This document shows, piece after piece, positions 1 to 9,324 of a DNA stretch of 64,000 nt; positions within the stretch are counted from its first letter, which is position 1; each line of letters begins with the position of its first letter. The translations under genes were made by a program, and so were the position numbers. This DNA is from Haliea salexigens DSM 19537 (GTDB lineage Bacteria > Pseudomonadota > Gammaproteobacteria > Pseudomonadales > Halieaceae): assembly GCF_000423125.1 (NCBI RefSeq), contig NZ_AUHJ01000007.1, positions 1-64,000 on the forward strand. Direction: 5' to 3'. The notes beneath the pieces were generated by a model. That model was given only the letters and a program-made list of their open reading frames with translations. It made no database searches and had not been told where the DNA came from.

Positions 1-285
1 TACCCGGGCGACCTCTATACACCTTCAGCCAAGGCTTACCACCCTCCTGAGGAGCCTGAGTACCCTTATCATGATCGCTCGGTACACGTAACCCAGTGTG
101 GCAGGATCTGTATCGGTAAACGGAAAATCAACCTGAGCACGGTATTTGCCGGGCAAACAGTGGGAATACGGGAAGTCGAGGACAAGATCTGGCTTGTCAG
201 CTTCTTGGAGTATGATCTAGGATTCTTTGACGAGGATGTGGGGCGGGTTGAACCCGCCACCAATCCGTTTGTACCGGAACTGTAA
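1..285 (+). CDS. IS481-type transposase, C-terminal part (cut by window start)
   Basis: Reading frame 1 is open from the first base to a TAA at 283-285 and gives about 94 residues. It contains a typical C-terminal tail of IS481-type DDE transposases: YHPPEEPEYPYHDR, then VTQCGRICIGKRKINLS and VFAGQTVGIREVEDKIWLVS, ending DLGFFDEDVGRVEPATNPF. The region lies after the integrase catalytic core, so the DDE residues would be outside the window. Family knowledge says this tail belongs to a recombinase that moves short insertion sequences. Whether the complete gene is intact cannot be judged here. The frame has no start codon because the 5' part is missing. Confidence 0.85.
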   Translation, partial: YPGDLYTPSAKAYHPPEEPEYPYHDRSVHVTQCGRICIGKRKINLSTVFAGQTVGIREVEDKIWLVSFLEYDLGFFDEDVGRVEPATNPFVPEL

Positions 286-340
286 ACCATGTGCCCGGTA
301 TAATCTGTAAAGGATGTCTCCGGTACAGACCCTTTGTAGG
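286..340 (+). mobile_element. Probable right end of the IS481-type element
   Basis: The 56 bases between the transposase stop and tRNA-Arg contain a GATGTCTCCGGTACAGA segment near 313-329. Short TGT...ACA-type, CCGG-containing ends are typical of IS481 relatives. The exact terminus and target duplication cannot be set without the left end, so the boundary is approximate. The element ends within about 15 bp of the tRNA 3' end. Confidence 0.4.
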
Positions 341-341
341 A

Positions 342-418
<77 letters not shown>

Positions 419-475
419 AAAACGGCAGTTGCGGCTGGCTGGCGCCAGTATCCCGCACCCTTTTGAGGGGAGCGG

Positions 476-504
476 ACTATAGCAAAGGCCGCCACGGCGC
501 TCAA
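476..504 (-). promoter_or_regulatory. Candidate sigma70 promoter of tRNA-Arg
   Basis: On the minus strand TTGAGC (504-499) and TATAGT (481-476) are separated by 17 bp, a good -35/-10 pair. The predicted transcript start lies about 50 nt before the tRNA 5' end. This is inferred from consensus only. Confidence 0.5.
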
Positions 505-552
505 TAGAGCCGTGGCGGGCGTTGTGCCGGGTTCAGGGGCGGTTCTGCTCTG

Positions 553-1173
553 CTATTCCTCGCCTTCGACCCCGGACCCGGGCGGAAAGGCCGCGAAGAT
601 CACTTCTGCCGCCTCATTGTAGCGCGACTGGTCCTGCAGCTGTTTGCCGGTCAAGCGTGAGTGGGTGACACCGCGCCACACCGAGCGCTCCATTTCCGGG
701 TCGATCATGTCAACGATGAACGTGCCTTCGGTGTAGTCGCGCACGCTCACTTCCGTGGACATGCCCCTGCATGACCAGCAATTGTAAAGGCTATAGCGGT
801 TGTAGCCGTAGTACATGCCCATGTAGCCGGGACTATCGTAGGTTTGCACATCGGTCTTGAACTGGGTGAGCAGATGCCAGCTGATCAGCATGTCGGCTTC
901 GGCGGCATCTTCCACCAGCGCGATGCCTTTCAAGGACAGGGCATGCCGGATGGCGGTGTCGACGCGGTCTTTCTGGATATCGCTCAGTTGCAAGGGGTTA
1001 TCGCCCGCCACACTCCCGGAATCCTCGAGGAACGCGACACTGCGAACCTGGCTGAAATCGTAGCTCTGGTTGTAGTCCACATCGGGTTTGGGTGGGCCGC
1101 TGGCGCAGGCCAGCAGTAGCATACTGAGGCCGCCAAGCAGGGCGACTTTGAAGGTGTTATAGGCAGTTTTCAC
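553..1173 (-). CDS. DUF4136-type outer-membrane lipoprotein
   Basis: This is a 206-residue predicted lipoprotein that starts at a GTG. The signal peptide ends in a LLLAC lipobox with the lipidated Cys at about residue 23. The mature part has the DUF4136 pattern: a start like DYNQSYDFSQVRSVAFL, a middle ISWH strand, and a C-terminal FIVDMIDPEMERSVWRG segment followed by a short alpha/beta end. Family members are envelope lipoproteins of unknown role. It stands alone, with the tRNA downstream and another lipoprotein gene upstream on the same strand. No reaction or partner can be assigned. Confidence 0.8.
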   Translation of the reverse strand: MKTAYNTFKVALLGGLSMLLLACASGPPKPDVDYNQSYDFSQVRSVAFLEDSGSVAGDNPLQLSDIQKDRVDTAIRHALSLKGIALVEDAAEADMLISWHLLTQFKTDVQTYDSPGYMGMYYGYNRYSLYNCWSCRGMSTEVSVRDYTEGTFIVDMIDPEMERSVWRGVTHSRLTGKQLQDQSRYNEAAEVIFAAFPPGSGVEGEE

Positions 1174-1285
1174 GCGAGGTACCCCTGTACGGTTGTCTGT
1201 TCTGTGTGACGTCGTTTACATAGTCTTGGACTCGCCCTTTGCCCGGGAGTTTCCCAGGATACAAAATCGAATAAATCACGGATTA

Positions 1286-2338
1286 TCAGCCCGTTCGCCC
1301 CCCGGCGCCGCCGCAGGGCTCCAACGCGGCCTGCAGCGCCTCGACATGCTGCCTGGGTGCCGCTGCCCAACGCGACAGGCTGGCGTCGCGTCGGCCTCGC
1401 CAGTTCCGGTAAGCGGGGGGCAGGGCGGAGGCCACCAGCTGCTCCAGTTCCTGCAGGAGCGGCAGCAGGTCGTGCTGGCGGCGTCCGAGGTCCGCGGACC
1501 ACGGTTGCACTTCGCCAACAAAAAACTTTTCTATCACGGTGCTCAGTGTGTCTGCCGCCGCGGGCCGCAGCGCGCCGCGGCAGAGTGGCCCCTCGGCGCG
1601 CTGCGCGGCCAGCACCGCATTGCCAGCCGTCAGCCAGCCCTGTTGCAACGCCAGTGCCCTGAGCAGCGCGCCACCATCGCCCAGCGCGACTTCACTGAGC
1701 TGTATCTCGAATGCCATATTGTCGGCATGGTAATCACCTGCCAGCCAGCGGCGCACGCTGGCATTGATATTGGCGAGCGCTGTGAGTGGCTCGCTGCTGG
1801 TGTTGGCGGGGTACGGCCCTAGATTCGCCGGTGGACGCCACAAGGAGCGATACTCGGGGCCGCCGAGGGTGGCGTTGAAGATGAGTGCCGGCAGTTGACG
1901 TTGCTTCTGCGCGTGGGCACTCGCCAGCAGATCGGCCAGGGCGTCCTCCCCCTGGCTGCGCTGGTAGTCGATGCAGTCGGGGGCGAGTTGCAGGAACTCC
2001 AGCTCCAGCAACAGGCGCTGGGAGGCGCTCGCCATGAGGCCCAGGCTGCTGTTGCGTTTGCCGATGGTTACCTGCACCGCGCAGCCGGTGAGGGCCAGAA
2101 AGTCCAGGGTGCCCAGGTTACCGCTTTCCAGCGTCAGCTTGAGTTCGCTGCGGTGCGGCAGTCGGGGCAGGGTGTCTGGGGTGGCTGCCGGCGCAGCGTG
2201 CCCCAGCGTGCGTTCCAGTCGCTGCACATAGTCAGCGAGAGCCGCATCGGGTGAAGGTTCAGCGCAGGCCACAAGCGCCAGCGTCGTGGCGAGGCACACG
2301 GCGCGCAGGAGCCGGAGATGCGGGGAGCTGGCTAGCAT
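1286..2338 (-). CDS. DUF3080-type lipoprotein
   Basis: This gene encodes a 350-residue predicted lipoprotein. I chose the ATG at 2338 because it is followed by a clean lipoprotein signal (LRLLRAVCLATTLALVACAE, lipidated Cys near residue 25). The open frame continues upstream into low-complexity Pro/Arg/Ala sequence that looks untranslated. The mature protein starts with a helical ADYVQRLERTLG segment and has the ALTGCAVQVTIGKRNSSLG motif seen in the DUF3080 family of gammaproteobacteria. The function is unknown. The gene follows, on the same strand, a glutathione transferase. Confidence 0.75.
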   Translation of the reverse strand: MLASSPHLRLLRAVCLATTLALVACAEPSPDAALADYVQRLERTLGHAAPAATPDTLPRLPHRSELKLTLESGNLGTLDFLALTGCAVQVTIGKRNSSLGLMASASQRLLLELEFLQLAPDCIDYQRSQGEDALADLLASAHAQKQRQLPALIFNATLGGPEYRSLWRPPANLGPYPANTSSEPLTALANINASVRRWLAGDYHADNMAFEIQLSEVALGDGGALLRALALQQGWLTAGNAVLAAQRAEGPLCRGALRPAAADTLSTVIEKFFVGEVQPWSADLGRRQHDLLPLLQELEQLVASALPPAYRNWRGRRDASLSRWAAAPRQHVEALQAALEPCGGAGGRTG

Positions 2339-2417
2339 GGCGCTGTTATAACCGAATTGGCGCGGCCGCGCTGCGGGCAAATGTGACCGCGCTGCAGGTC
2401 GCTGCCTGGCCGCCGGG

Positions 2418-3053
2418 CTATTGGGCGCCGGCGGATTCCAGGGCGGCCTTGGCACGCGGCAGCCAGTCGTGGATATGGCTGCATTCTTCGGGTACTGCGG
2501 CCTTGATCCAGCCGGCGAATTCCACACAGATCAGCAGGTCAATATCCGCCATGGAGAAATGCTCGCCGGCAAGGAAAGTGCTTTTTGCCAGTGCGCGGTC
2601 GACCATGCGCCAGCCACCCTCCAGGCGCTGCTTGCCCCGATCCACCAGGGCTGGAATCTGCGCCACGTTCATCGGCCCCGGGAGTGCGCGGTCGGCAAAC
2701 GCCGGGTTGCCGTTGCGGAACACTTCGGCAATGGCGTGGAAAATGCTGTTGAACAGGCGGTGGTTCCAGCTGATCACCTGGGCCTTTTCCAGCGGCGTAG
2801 TGCCGAGCAGGGGTTTCTCGGGATAGAGCGCCTCCAGGTAGACGCAAGCGCCGATCACTTCGGTGAGCACGGTGCCGTCATCGAGCGCGAGGGCGGGCAC
2901 CGTGCACATCGGGTTGACCTTGCGGAAGCTTTCTTCGAACTGCGCCTGCTTCATCATGTCAACTTGCACGGTGTCGAGCGCTATGCCCTTATAGTCCAGG
3001 AACAGCTGCAGGCGGCGCGGGTTGGGGGCGGGGTCGTAAGTGTACAGCTTCAT
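2418..3053 (-). CDS. Glutathione S-transferase family protein
   Basis: This 211-residue protein has an N-terminal thioredoxin-like domain (MKLYTYDPAPNPRRLQLFLDY). The cis-Pro region is KVNPMCTVPALALDDG (about 46-61), and an all-alpha C-terminal domain holds the FSMADIDLLICVEFAG motif (about 165-182). Family members conjugate or transfer glutathione in the cytoplasm. I chose the ATG at 3053 because a GGAGAAG ribosome site precedes it and the GST fold starts there. The substrate cannot be predicted. It is divergent from the cytochrome gene. Confidence 0.88.
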   Translation of the reverse strand: MKLYTYDPAPNPRRLQLFLDYKGIALDTVQVDMMKQAQFEESFRKVNPMCTVPALALDDGTVLTEVIGACVYLEALYPEKPLLGTTPLEKAQVISWNHRLFNSIFHAIAEVFRNGNPAFADRALPGPMNVAQIPALVDRGKQRLEGGWRMVDRALAKSTFLAGEHFSMADIDLLICVEFAGWIKAAVPEECSHIHDWLPRAKAALESAGAQ

Positions 3054-3195
3054 GCGGCTTCTCCAGGTGATGACCGGTGTGCGCGCTATAGTACGGTCAA
3101 ACCGCGCACCGGTACCAGCGGTGCACAATGCCGAGTTTTCCCCCGGCGCATAACTGGCTATAATGCGCGGCCAGCAAACAGAGGACTCCATTGTG

Positions 3196-3621
3196 ATGAG
3201 CCGAATTGTAGTGAGTTTCGTGGCGCTGTGTGCCGCAATGGCAGCCGGTGCAATTGAACTGTCTGACAGCCAGCGGGCAGCCATTGAGGAACGCATCAAG
3301 CCCATGGGCGAAGTGTGTCTGCAGGGCGATGCCAGCTGCGGTGGTGCAGCAGCGGTGGGCGGTGCAGCCATGGCGCGTTCCGGTGAAGAAGTGTACAACG
3401 CGGCCTGCATGGCCTGTCACATGACAGGAGCGGGTGGTGCGCCAGTGGTGGGCGACGCCACGGTGTGGGCCGATCGCATTGCCAAGGGCATGGACGTGTT
3501 GCATGACCATGGCATCAACGGTATTCCCGGCACCGGCATGATCGCCAAGGGCGGTTGCATGAGTTGCTCCGATGAGGAAGTGATGGCGGCGGTAGACTTC
3601 ATGGTGGAGAACAGCCAGTAA
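3196..3621 (+). CDS. Cytochrome c5 family protein
   Basis: This is a small periplasmic c-type cytochrome of about 141 residues. A signal peptide (IVVSFVALCAAMAAGA) leads to a mono-heme domain with the CMACH heme attachment motif. The C-terminal GGCMSCSDEEV segment is characteristic of cytochrome c5, whose extra cysteine pair forms a disulfide. An N-terminal spacer with CLQGDASC precedes the heme domain. Its likely role is periplasmic electron transfer. GTG at 3193 is an alternative start, since AGAGGA at 3180-3185 is better spaced for it. A strong terminator follows, so it appears monocistronic. Confidence 0.88.
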   Translation: MSRIVVSFVALCAAMAAGAIELSDSQRAAIEERIKPMGEVCLQGDASCGGAAAVGGAAMARSGEEVYNAACMACHMTGAGGAPVVGDATVWADRIAKGMDVLHDHGINGIPGTGMIAKGGCMSCSDEEVMAAVDFMVENSQ

Positions 3622-3639
3622 GCACCCCCGCGTCGACAG

Positions 3640-3670
3640 AGCCGCCCCGCTTCGGCCGGGCGGCTTTTTT
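3640..3670 (+). terminator. Rho-independent terminator after the cytochrome c5 gene
   Basis: AGCCGCCC and GGGCGGCT form an 8-bp stem around a CGCTTCGGCC loop and run directly into TTTTTT. It lies 18 bp past the cytochrome stop. Confidence 0.92.
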
Positions 3671-3763
3671 GTGCTCGCTGGTTTCGCTTCGGCACCGTCG
3701 TATGCATATTTTGCCCCTAATGCTCTGTTACAGTAGGGCGCAGGCCAAAAACGGAGGTGCCGC

Positions 3764-4906
3764 GTGTCACGCTTGAAGCTCTTGATTGGTGCTCCGGCAG
3801 TTTATTCCCTGCTCCTGCTCGCAGCCTGCTCTGAACCCCCATCCACGCCACCGCCGGTGGGCGTAGTGGTGGATACGGTGCGGGTGGAGCCCTACCAGGC
3901 GCAATCCGTTTACGTCGGGCGGCTGGTGGCCCGGGACGACGTAACCATTCGCGCCAGTGTCAGCGGCTATCTGATGGAGCGCAGCTTCAATGAGGGTGAA
4001 CAGGTGCAGGCGGGTGATGTCCTGTACGTCATCGACCCATCCGAATATGTTGCAGCGCTCGCCATCGCCCGGGCCGACCTGGCGGCCGCCAAGGCGAACC
4101 AGACCAACGCGCAGCGCAATTATCAGCGCGGCCTTGAGCTGTTGCCCAAGAGCGCGATTTCCCAGGTGGAAATGGACAACCTCACGGCGCAGAAACTGGA
4201 TGCCGACGCCCGCATTGAGTCGGCGCGGGCCCAGGTGACCGCAGCCGAGGTGAACCTGGGTTTCACAACCATCAAGGCACCGATTTCGGGCCGTATCGGC
4301 CGCAGCCAGGTGAGCCCCGGAGACCTTGTAGGCCCGAGTAGCGGTGACCTCACCACGCTGGTCAGCATCGACCCCATCGAGGCGTTGTTTCAGGTGTCGG
4401 AAGCCACCTACATCGACCAGATCAGTCAACGGGTGACCGCCAATCCCACGGTGGATGACCTGAAGAATATCGAGGTGACCCTGGAGCTTGCCGATGGCCT
4501 GCAGTACCCGGAGGTGGGGCAGATTGACTACTTCGGCAACCGCATTGACGCCGCCACCGGCACCATGGAGGCCCGCGCGCGCATCCCCAACCCCTATGGC
4601 CTGCTGGTGCCCGGGCAGTATGTGCGCGTCACCCTGCAGGACACGGCCCTCAAGGAGGGCCTGTTTGTGCCGCTGGCGGCCGTGCAGGCGGACCAGCAGG
4701 GCACGTTTGCACTGGTGGTGGCAGACGATGGCACGGTGCAGCGCAGCAATGCGCAGCTCGGTGAGCGTCTGGACGACATGGTGCTGGTGACCGGTGGGCT
4801 GCAGGCCGGTGACCGCGTCATCGTGCGCGGGTTGCAGCAGGTGCGTCCGGGTATGCCGGTGATTATCACCGCCACCGTGGGCGCCAATGCCGACGAGGGC
4901 AACTGA
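3764..4906 (+). CDS. RND efflux periplasmic adaptor (membrane fusion protein)
   Basis: This is a 380-residue adaptor of the AcrA/MexA type that links an inner-membrane RND pump to an outer-membrane channel. It begins at a GTG preceded by GGAGG. The signal peptide ends in a LLAAC lipobox, so the protein is probably lipid-anchored. The order is: lipoyl-like hairpin half (about 60-95, [18 protein letters not shown]), coiled coil (about 95-165), second lipoyl half ([21 protein letters not shown]), then beta-barrel and membrane-proximal domains. The stop overlaps the pump start (TGATG), so the two are translationally coupled. Confidence 0.93.
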   Translation: MSRLKLLIGAPAVYSLLLLAACSEPPSTPPPVGVVVDTVRVEPYQAQSVYVGRLVARDDVTIRASVSGYLMERSFNEGEQVQAGDVLYVIDPSEYVAALAIARADLAAAKANQTNAQRNYQRGLELLPKSAISQVEMDNLTAQKLDADARIESARAQVTAAEVNLGFTTIKAPISGRIGRSQVSPGDLVGPSSGDLTTLVSIDPIEALFQVSEATYIDQISQRVTANPTVDDLKNIEVTLELADGLQYPEVGQIDYFGNRIDAATGTMEARARIPNPYGLLVPGQYVRVTLQDTALKEGLFVPLAAVQADQQGTFALVVADDGTVQRSNAQLGERLDDMVLVTGGLQAGDRVIVRGLQQVRPGMPVIITATVGANADEGN

Positions 4907-7900
4907 TGTTCAGCGCATTCTTCATCCGGCGTCCCAAGTTTGCGCTGGTTATCTCCATTGTCCTCACCCTGCTGGGCTCCCTCGCGCTGCGCCTGTTGCC
5001 GGTCAACGAATATCCCCCCATTGCACCGCCCAACATTGTGGTGTCCGGTGTCTATCCCGGCGCGGCTGCCGAAGTGGTGGAAATGGCAGTGGGCGCGCCC
5101 ATTGAGGATGCGGTGAACGGTGTGGAGGACATGCTCTACATGTCTTCCAAGAGTGCCAATGACGGCAGCTACTCCCTGACCATTACCTTCGCCATAGGCA
5201 CCGACGCAGACATGGCGCTGGTGCGGGTGCAGAACCGGGTCAAACTGGCGGAGCCCACGCTGCCTGCGGAAGTGACGGCCCGGGGTCTGCAAATCGTGGA
5301 ACGCGCGCCGGACATGCTGAAAATCATCAGCTTTACGTCGCCGGATGAATCGCTGGACTACAAGTTCCTCTCCAACTACGTGAAGATCAATGTGGCGGGG
5401 GCGTTGAGCCGGGTGCCGGGTATTTCCGGTGCGACGGTGATGGGCGAAGCGGACTACGCCATGCGGCTCTGGCTGGACCCGGACAAAATGGCGAACCGCA
5501 GCCTGTCGGTCACCGATATACAAGAGGCCTTGCGCGAACAGAACGTGCAGGTGGCGGCCGGCAAGATCGGCGGACCACCCTTCGACCAGCGCATGGAAAC
5601 CGAGTTTACCCTGCGTGTGAAAGGGCGCCTGCAGGATGTGCAGGAGTTCGAGAACATTGTACTGCGCGCCCGGCCGGATGGCTCGGCCATTTACCTGCGC
5701 GATGTGGCGCGGGTGGAGCTGGGGCAGTCCTCCTACGGGTTCTACGGCGAAATCAGTGGTCGCCCTGCGGTCAATGTCGCCCTGTACCAGGCCTCGGATG
5801 CCAATGCCCTGGAGGTGGGTAACGCGGTGGATGCGCTGGTGGCTGACCTGGCGCAGGCCTTCCCGGCAGGCATGGCCTACCAGATCAACTACGACACCAC
5901 GCGCTATGTGTCCACTGCCGTCTCCCAGGTGGTGCAGTCTCTGCTGGTTGCGGTACTGCTGGTGGTGCTCATCACCTTCCTGTTTCTGGGCAGCCTGCGC
6001 GCTACCCTGGTGCCGGCGGTCACCATTCCGGTATCGCTGGTGTCATCGCTGGCGGTGCTGTTCCTGCTTGGCATGTCAATCAACACCATGACCCTGTTCG
6101 CCCTGATCCTGGCGATCGGCGTGGTGGTGGATGATGCCATTCTGGTCATCGAAAACTGCGACCGGCACCTGCGCGCGGACCCGGAGCTGCACCCGCGCGA
6201 TGCGGCGCTGCAGACCATGCGTGAGGTGGGCGGGGCGATCATAGCCACTACGCTGGTATTGCTCGCGGTGTTTTTGCCGGTAGCGGCGCTGCCGGGGATC
6301 ACCGGTGAAATGTACCGCCAGTTCGGGGTCACCATCTGTGTGGCGGTGGTGTTTTCCTCTATCAACGCGCTCACCCTGAGTCCCGCATTGTGCGCCCTGT
6401 TGCTGCAGCGAGGGGGGCAACGCGATGCGGGCTGGTACCGGGTGTTCCTGGCCGGCTTTGAGCGTATCACGGGCGGCTATACGCGCGGTGTCGACTGGGT
6501 GTTGCGCAAGCTGCTGGTGGTGGGGCTGATCTTTATCGCCTGGATGGGCGCGCTGGCGGTGGGCGTGATCGCTACACCCACGGCACTGGTGCCGGACGAG
6601 GACAAGGGTGCGCTGCTGGTGAATATCCAGCTGCCCGATGCCGCTTCCCTGTTGCGCACCCGCGATGCCGTGCGCAAGGTGTCGGATATCATTGCCGCCG
6701 ATGGTGCGGTGCAGAGCGTAACGGAGGTCACCGGGTTCTCCATTCTCACCGGCGCCATGGCGAGCAACGCCGCCACACTGTTCGTGGTGCTCAAACATTG
6801 GGACGACCGCCAGCGGGCCGAAGAGCTGGTGTTCAATGTGGCGCAACGTATCAATCAACAGGCCTTTCTGCGGGTGCCAGAGGCGCAGGTGGTGGCCATT
6901 GCGCCTCCGGCCATCCCGGGCATGGGGGCGGTGGGCGGCCTTGAGCTGATGCTGCAGGATACGCTGTCGCGCGGGCCGACCGAGCTGGCCACGGTGCTCA
7001 ACAATTTCATTGTGGAGAGCAATTCACGGCCGGCCCTGGCCGGCGTGTTCAGTACCTTCCGCGCCAACGTGCCGCAGTACTTTATCGATGTGGACCGGGT
7101 GAAAGCCAAGAACCTCGGTGTGCCCCTGAGCGAGGTATTCCTGACCCTGCAGGCGCAACTGGGCTCCCTCTATATCAACGATTTCAACAAGTTCGGCCAG
7201 ACCTATCAGGTCACCATGCAGGCCGACGCGCCGTTTCGTGCCGACCTGGAGGGCCTGGAGCATTTTTATCTCAAGTCCAGCGGCGGGGACATGGTGCCGC
7301 TGAGTACGCTGGTGCGCAGCAGCCTGACCCTGGGCCCGGATGTTACCCAGCGCTACAACCTGTACCGTGCCGCCACCGTGCGCGGCAGCGTCGCGCCCGG
7401 CTTCAGCACGGGCGACGGCATGCGGGCCTTCGAAGCCGTGGCGGCCACCCTGCCCGCTGGCTACCGGGTCGCCTGGACCGGCGCGGCCTTTCAGCAACAG
7501 CAGGCTGGGAACACGGCGCTACTCGGTTTTGGTCTCGCCCTGGTGTTCGTCTATCTGTTTCTGGTTGCGCAGTATGAAAGCTGGTCGGTTCCCGTGGCCA
7601 TTATCCTGGTGGTGCCCATGGCGATTGGCGGCGCGATCCTCGCGCTGTTGCTTACCGGTCAGGCGCTGAACCTTTACGCGCAGATCGGGCTGGTATTGCT
7701 GATTGCCATGGCGGCAAAAAACGCCATTCTGATCGTCGAATTCGCCCGGCAACTGCGCGAGGAGGAAGGGCGCAGCATCGTCGAGGCCGCGGCGGAAGCC
7801 GGTCGTTTGCGCTTTCGCGCGGTGTGTATGACGGCGGTGTCCTTCATTCTTGGCATCCTGCCGCTGGTGTTCGCCAGCGGCGCGGGCGCTTTCGGTCAGC

Positions 7901-8040
7901 GCTCGCTGGGCATCACGGTATTGGGTGGCATGCTTGCGGCCCTGTTGGTGGGCACGTTCTTCATTCCCGGTTTCTATGCCCTGGTGCAAACAGGGCGCGA
8001 GCAGCTGAAACAGCGCCTGGGTATCGGCGTGCAGGATTAG
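4906..8040 (+). CDS. RND efflux pump inner-membrane transporter (HAE1 type)
   Basis: This 1044-residue protein has the usual RND length and layout. TM1 is followed by the porter loop motif [20 protein letters not shown], and a second porter domain lies between TM7 and TM8. The proton-relay motif [13 protein letters not shown] in TM4 carries the two key aspartates. A helix repeat lies near the C-terminus ([20 protein letters not shown]). Known relatives export hydrophobic drugs and other toxic compounds using proton motive force. No outer-membrane channel gene follows, so a TolC-like partner must be encoded elsewhere. The substrate is unknown. Confidence 0.95.
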   Translation: MFSAFFIRRPKFALVISIVLTLLGSLALRLLPVNEYPPIAPPNIVVSGVYPGAAAEVVEMAVGAPIEDAVNGVEDMLYMSSKSANDGSYSLTITFAIGTDADMALVRVQNRVKLAEPTLPAEVTARGLQIVERAPDMLKIISFTSPDESLDYKFLSNYVKINVAGALSRVPGISGATVMGEADYAMRLWLDPDKMANRSLSVTDIQEALREQNVQVAAGKIGGPPFDQRMETEFTLRVKGRLQDVQEFENIVLRARPDGSAIYLRDVARVELGQSSYGFYGEISGRPAVNVALYQASDANALEVGNAVDALVADLAQAFPAGMAYQINYDTTRYVSTAVSQVVQSLLVAVLLVVLITFLFLGSLRATLVPAVTIPVSLVSSLAVLFLLGMSINTMTLFALILAIGVVVDDAILVIENCDRHLRADPELHPRDAALQTMREVGGAIIATTLVLLAVFLPVAALPGITGEMYRQFGVTICVAVVFSSINALTLSPALCALLLQRGGQRDAGWYRVFLAGFERITGGYTRGVDWVLRKLLVVGLIFIAWMGALAVGVIATPTALVPDEDKGALLVNIQLPDAASLLRTRDAVRKVSDIIAADGAVQSVTEVTGFSILTGAMASNAATLFVVLKHWDDRQRAEELVFNVAQRINQQAFLRVPEAQVVAIAPPAIPGMGAVGGLELMLQDTLSRGPTELATVLNNFIVESNSRPALAGVFSTFRANVPQYFIDVDRVKAKNLGVPLSEVFLTLQAQLGSLYINDFNKFGQTYQVTMQADAPFRADLEGLEHFYLKSSGGDMVPLSTLVRSSLTLGPDVTQRYNLYRAATVRGSVAPGFSTGDGMRAFEAVAATLPAGYRVAWTGAAFQQQQAGNTALLGFGLALVFVYLFLVAQYESWSVPVAIILVVPMAIGGAILALLLTGQALNLYAQIGLVLLIAMAAKNAILIVEFARQLREEEGRSIVEAAAEAGRLRFRAVCMTAVSFILGILPLVFASGAGAFGQRSLGITVLGGMLAALLVGTFFIPGFYALVQTGREQLKQRLGIGVQD

Positions 8041-8120
8041 CCCGAAGGGTGTTCATTGTGAGGGCTGTTGGGTGCGCTGGTCGCCGCCAGCGGGGGCACT
8101 TATACTCCCGGTGACCGCAA

Positions 8121-9143
8121 ATGGGTGGGCATGGTATCAACACTGACGCACGCTATATGGCCTGGCTGCTGGATTTCCTGGCCGGCGAGGGACTCGACGC
8201 CGACGCGCTGGCGGGCGCCCACGGTATATCCGTGGAACGGTTGTATCGTCCGCAGACGCGGATCAGCGACACCAGCCACCGCGGCGTACTGCGTGATGCG
8301 CAGGCGCGCTTTCAGGGCGGCTCGCTGGGCCTGCAGCTGGGGCTGCACCGATCGATTGCCACGCTGGACCAGCTGGCGTACCTGATGATGAGCAGCGCAA
8401 CGCTGCGTGAATCCATTGAGCACGGCCTGCGCTTCCAGAACTACCCCGGCCGCTTCTCGGGCTTTCATCTGGTGACCGCATTCAGCGAAATCGAGGGGCA
8501 GGGTTGCTACCAGATCCATGCCCATGACAGCCTCGGTGACCTGCGCCTGCTGGTGGTGGAGGAGTTGTTGGCCGCCATTATCACGACCTCGCGCTGGGTG
8601 CTGGGCCGGGCTCTCCCCGTCACCGCCCTCAAGGTGGATTACCCGGCGCCTGATCACAGCGCCGACTACGCGGCCATATTCAATGTGCCCGTGCAGTTCG
8701 ACTGCCCTGCAATACAGTTGTTTTTCGATGCCGATATTCTGGATCAGCCCCTGCCGCATGCCAGCCCCCAGAGTGCGGCCCTCTACGCCCGGCTGTGCGA
8801 GGAGACCAGCATCAGCCGCAACCAGGGCGACATCGCCTGGCGCATGTGGCGGATCATCGTCGATAACCCTGCAGAGCCACCCAGCCTGGAGGTCTGTGCC
8901 GCGCTGTTGCACTGCAGCGTGCGCACTTTAAGCCGCAAGCTGCAGGCCCAGGGTTGGCAGTACCAGCATCTGGTCGACCAGGTGCGCGAGATTCATGCCC
9001 GGCGCTACCTCAGCCACCCGGGGCTGAGTGTCACGCACATTGCGCATCAACTGGGCTACGCCGACAGCTCCGGGTTTCACCGTGCCTTCAAGAAATGGAC
9101 AGGGCTGGCGCCCAGTGAGTACCGCGCCCGCCTGGTTTCCTGA
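8121..9143 (+). CDS. AraC-family transcriptional regulator
   Basis: This 340-residue regulator has an N-terminal arabinose-binding-like domain of the OruR/ArgR type (about 20-205). The C-terminal double helix-turn-helix domain (about 245-338) includes the recognition segment CSVRTLSRKLQAQGW and the family signature ending GYADSSGFHRAFKKWTGLAP. It lies 80 bp after the RND pump and 181 bp before the aldolase/dioxygenase pair, so either could be its target. Repeated GGCCAT-type elements just downstream of its stop favour the latter, as an inference. Confidence 0.9.
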   Translation: MGGHGINTDARYMAWLLDFLAGEGLDADALAGAHGISVERLYRPQTRISDTSHRGVLRDAQARFQGGSLGLQLGLHRSIATLDQLAYLMMSSATLRESIEHGLRFQNYPGRFSGFHLVTAFSEIEGQGCYQIHAHDSLGDLRLLVVEELLAAIITTSRWVLGRALPVTALKVDYPAPDHSADYAAIFNVPVQFDCPAIQLFFDADILDQPLPHASPQSAALYARLCEETSISRNQGDIAWRMWRIIVDNPAEPPSLEVCAALLHCSVRTLSRKLQAQGWQYQHLVDQVREIHARRYLSHPGLSVTHIAHQLGYADSSGFHRAFKKWTGLAPSEYRARLVS

Positions 9144-9150
9144 CCCGCTG

Positions 9151-9188
9151 ATGGCGTAATCGGCCATGCAAGTGGCCATATCCGCCAT
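9151..9188. promoter_or_regulatory. Repeated GGCCAT/CGCCAT elements between the AraC and aldolase genes
   Basis: ATGGCG (9151-9156), GGCCAT (9162-9167), GGCCAT (9174-9179) and CGCCAT (9183-9188) lie in 38 bp. The two identical hexamers are 12 bp apart, about one helical turn. The outer pair are inverted copies. The direct-repeat spacing would suit an AraC-type dimer. Function is inferred. Confidence 0.4.
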
Positions 9189-9276
9189 GCCGGCAACGGT
9201 GCGCCTCACTATGATCAACGCATAATCCCGGCCCGGGCGGTTTGCCATGCCCAGAGGCCGGTTGCGGCAAATCAGT

Positions 9277-9287
9277 TGTAGACTACA
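9277..9287. promoter_or_regulatory. TGTAG-A-CTACA palindrome upstream of the aldolase gene
   Basis: This is a perfect 5-bp-arm dyad centred 43 bp before the aldolase start codon. It is a plausible operator or promoter overlap, but short enough to be coincidental. Confidence 0.25.
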
Positions 9288-9324
9288 GTCAGCTCAGTCA
9301 CCCGCCAGACAAGGGAGTTTCGCC

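Noticed and set aside
1241-1260. CCTGGGA/TCCCGGG hairpin after the DUF3080 gene
   Set aside because: The stem includes a G-T pair and no T run follows on the coding strand, so it is too weak to call a terminator.
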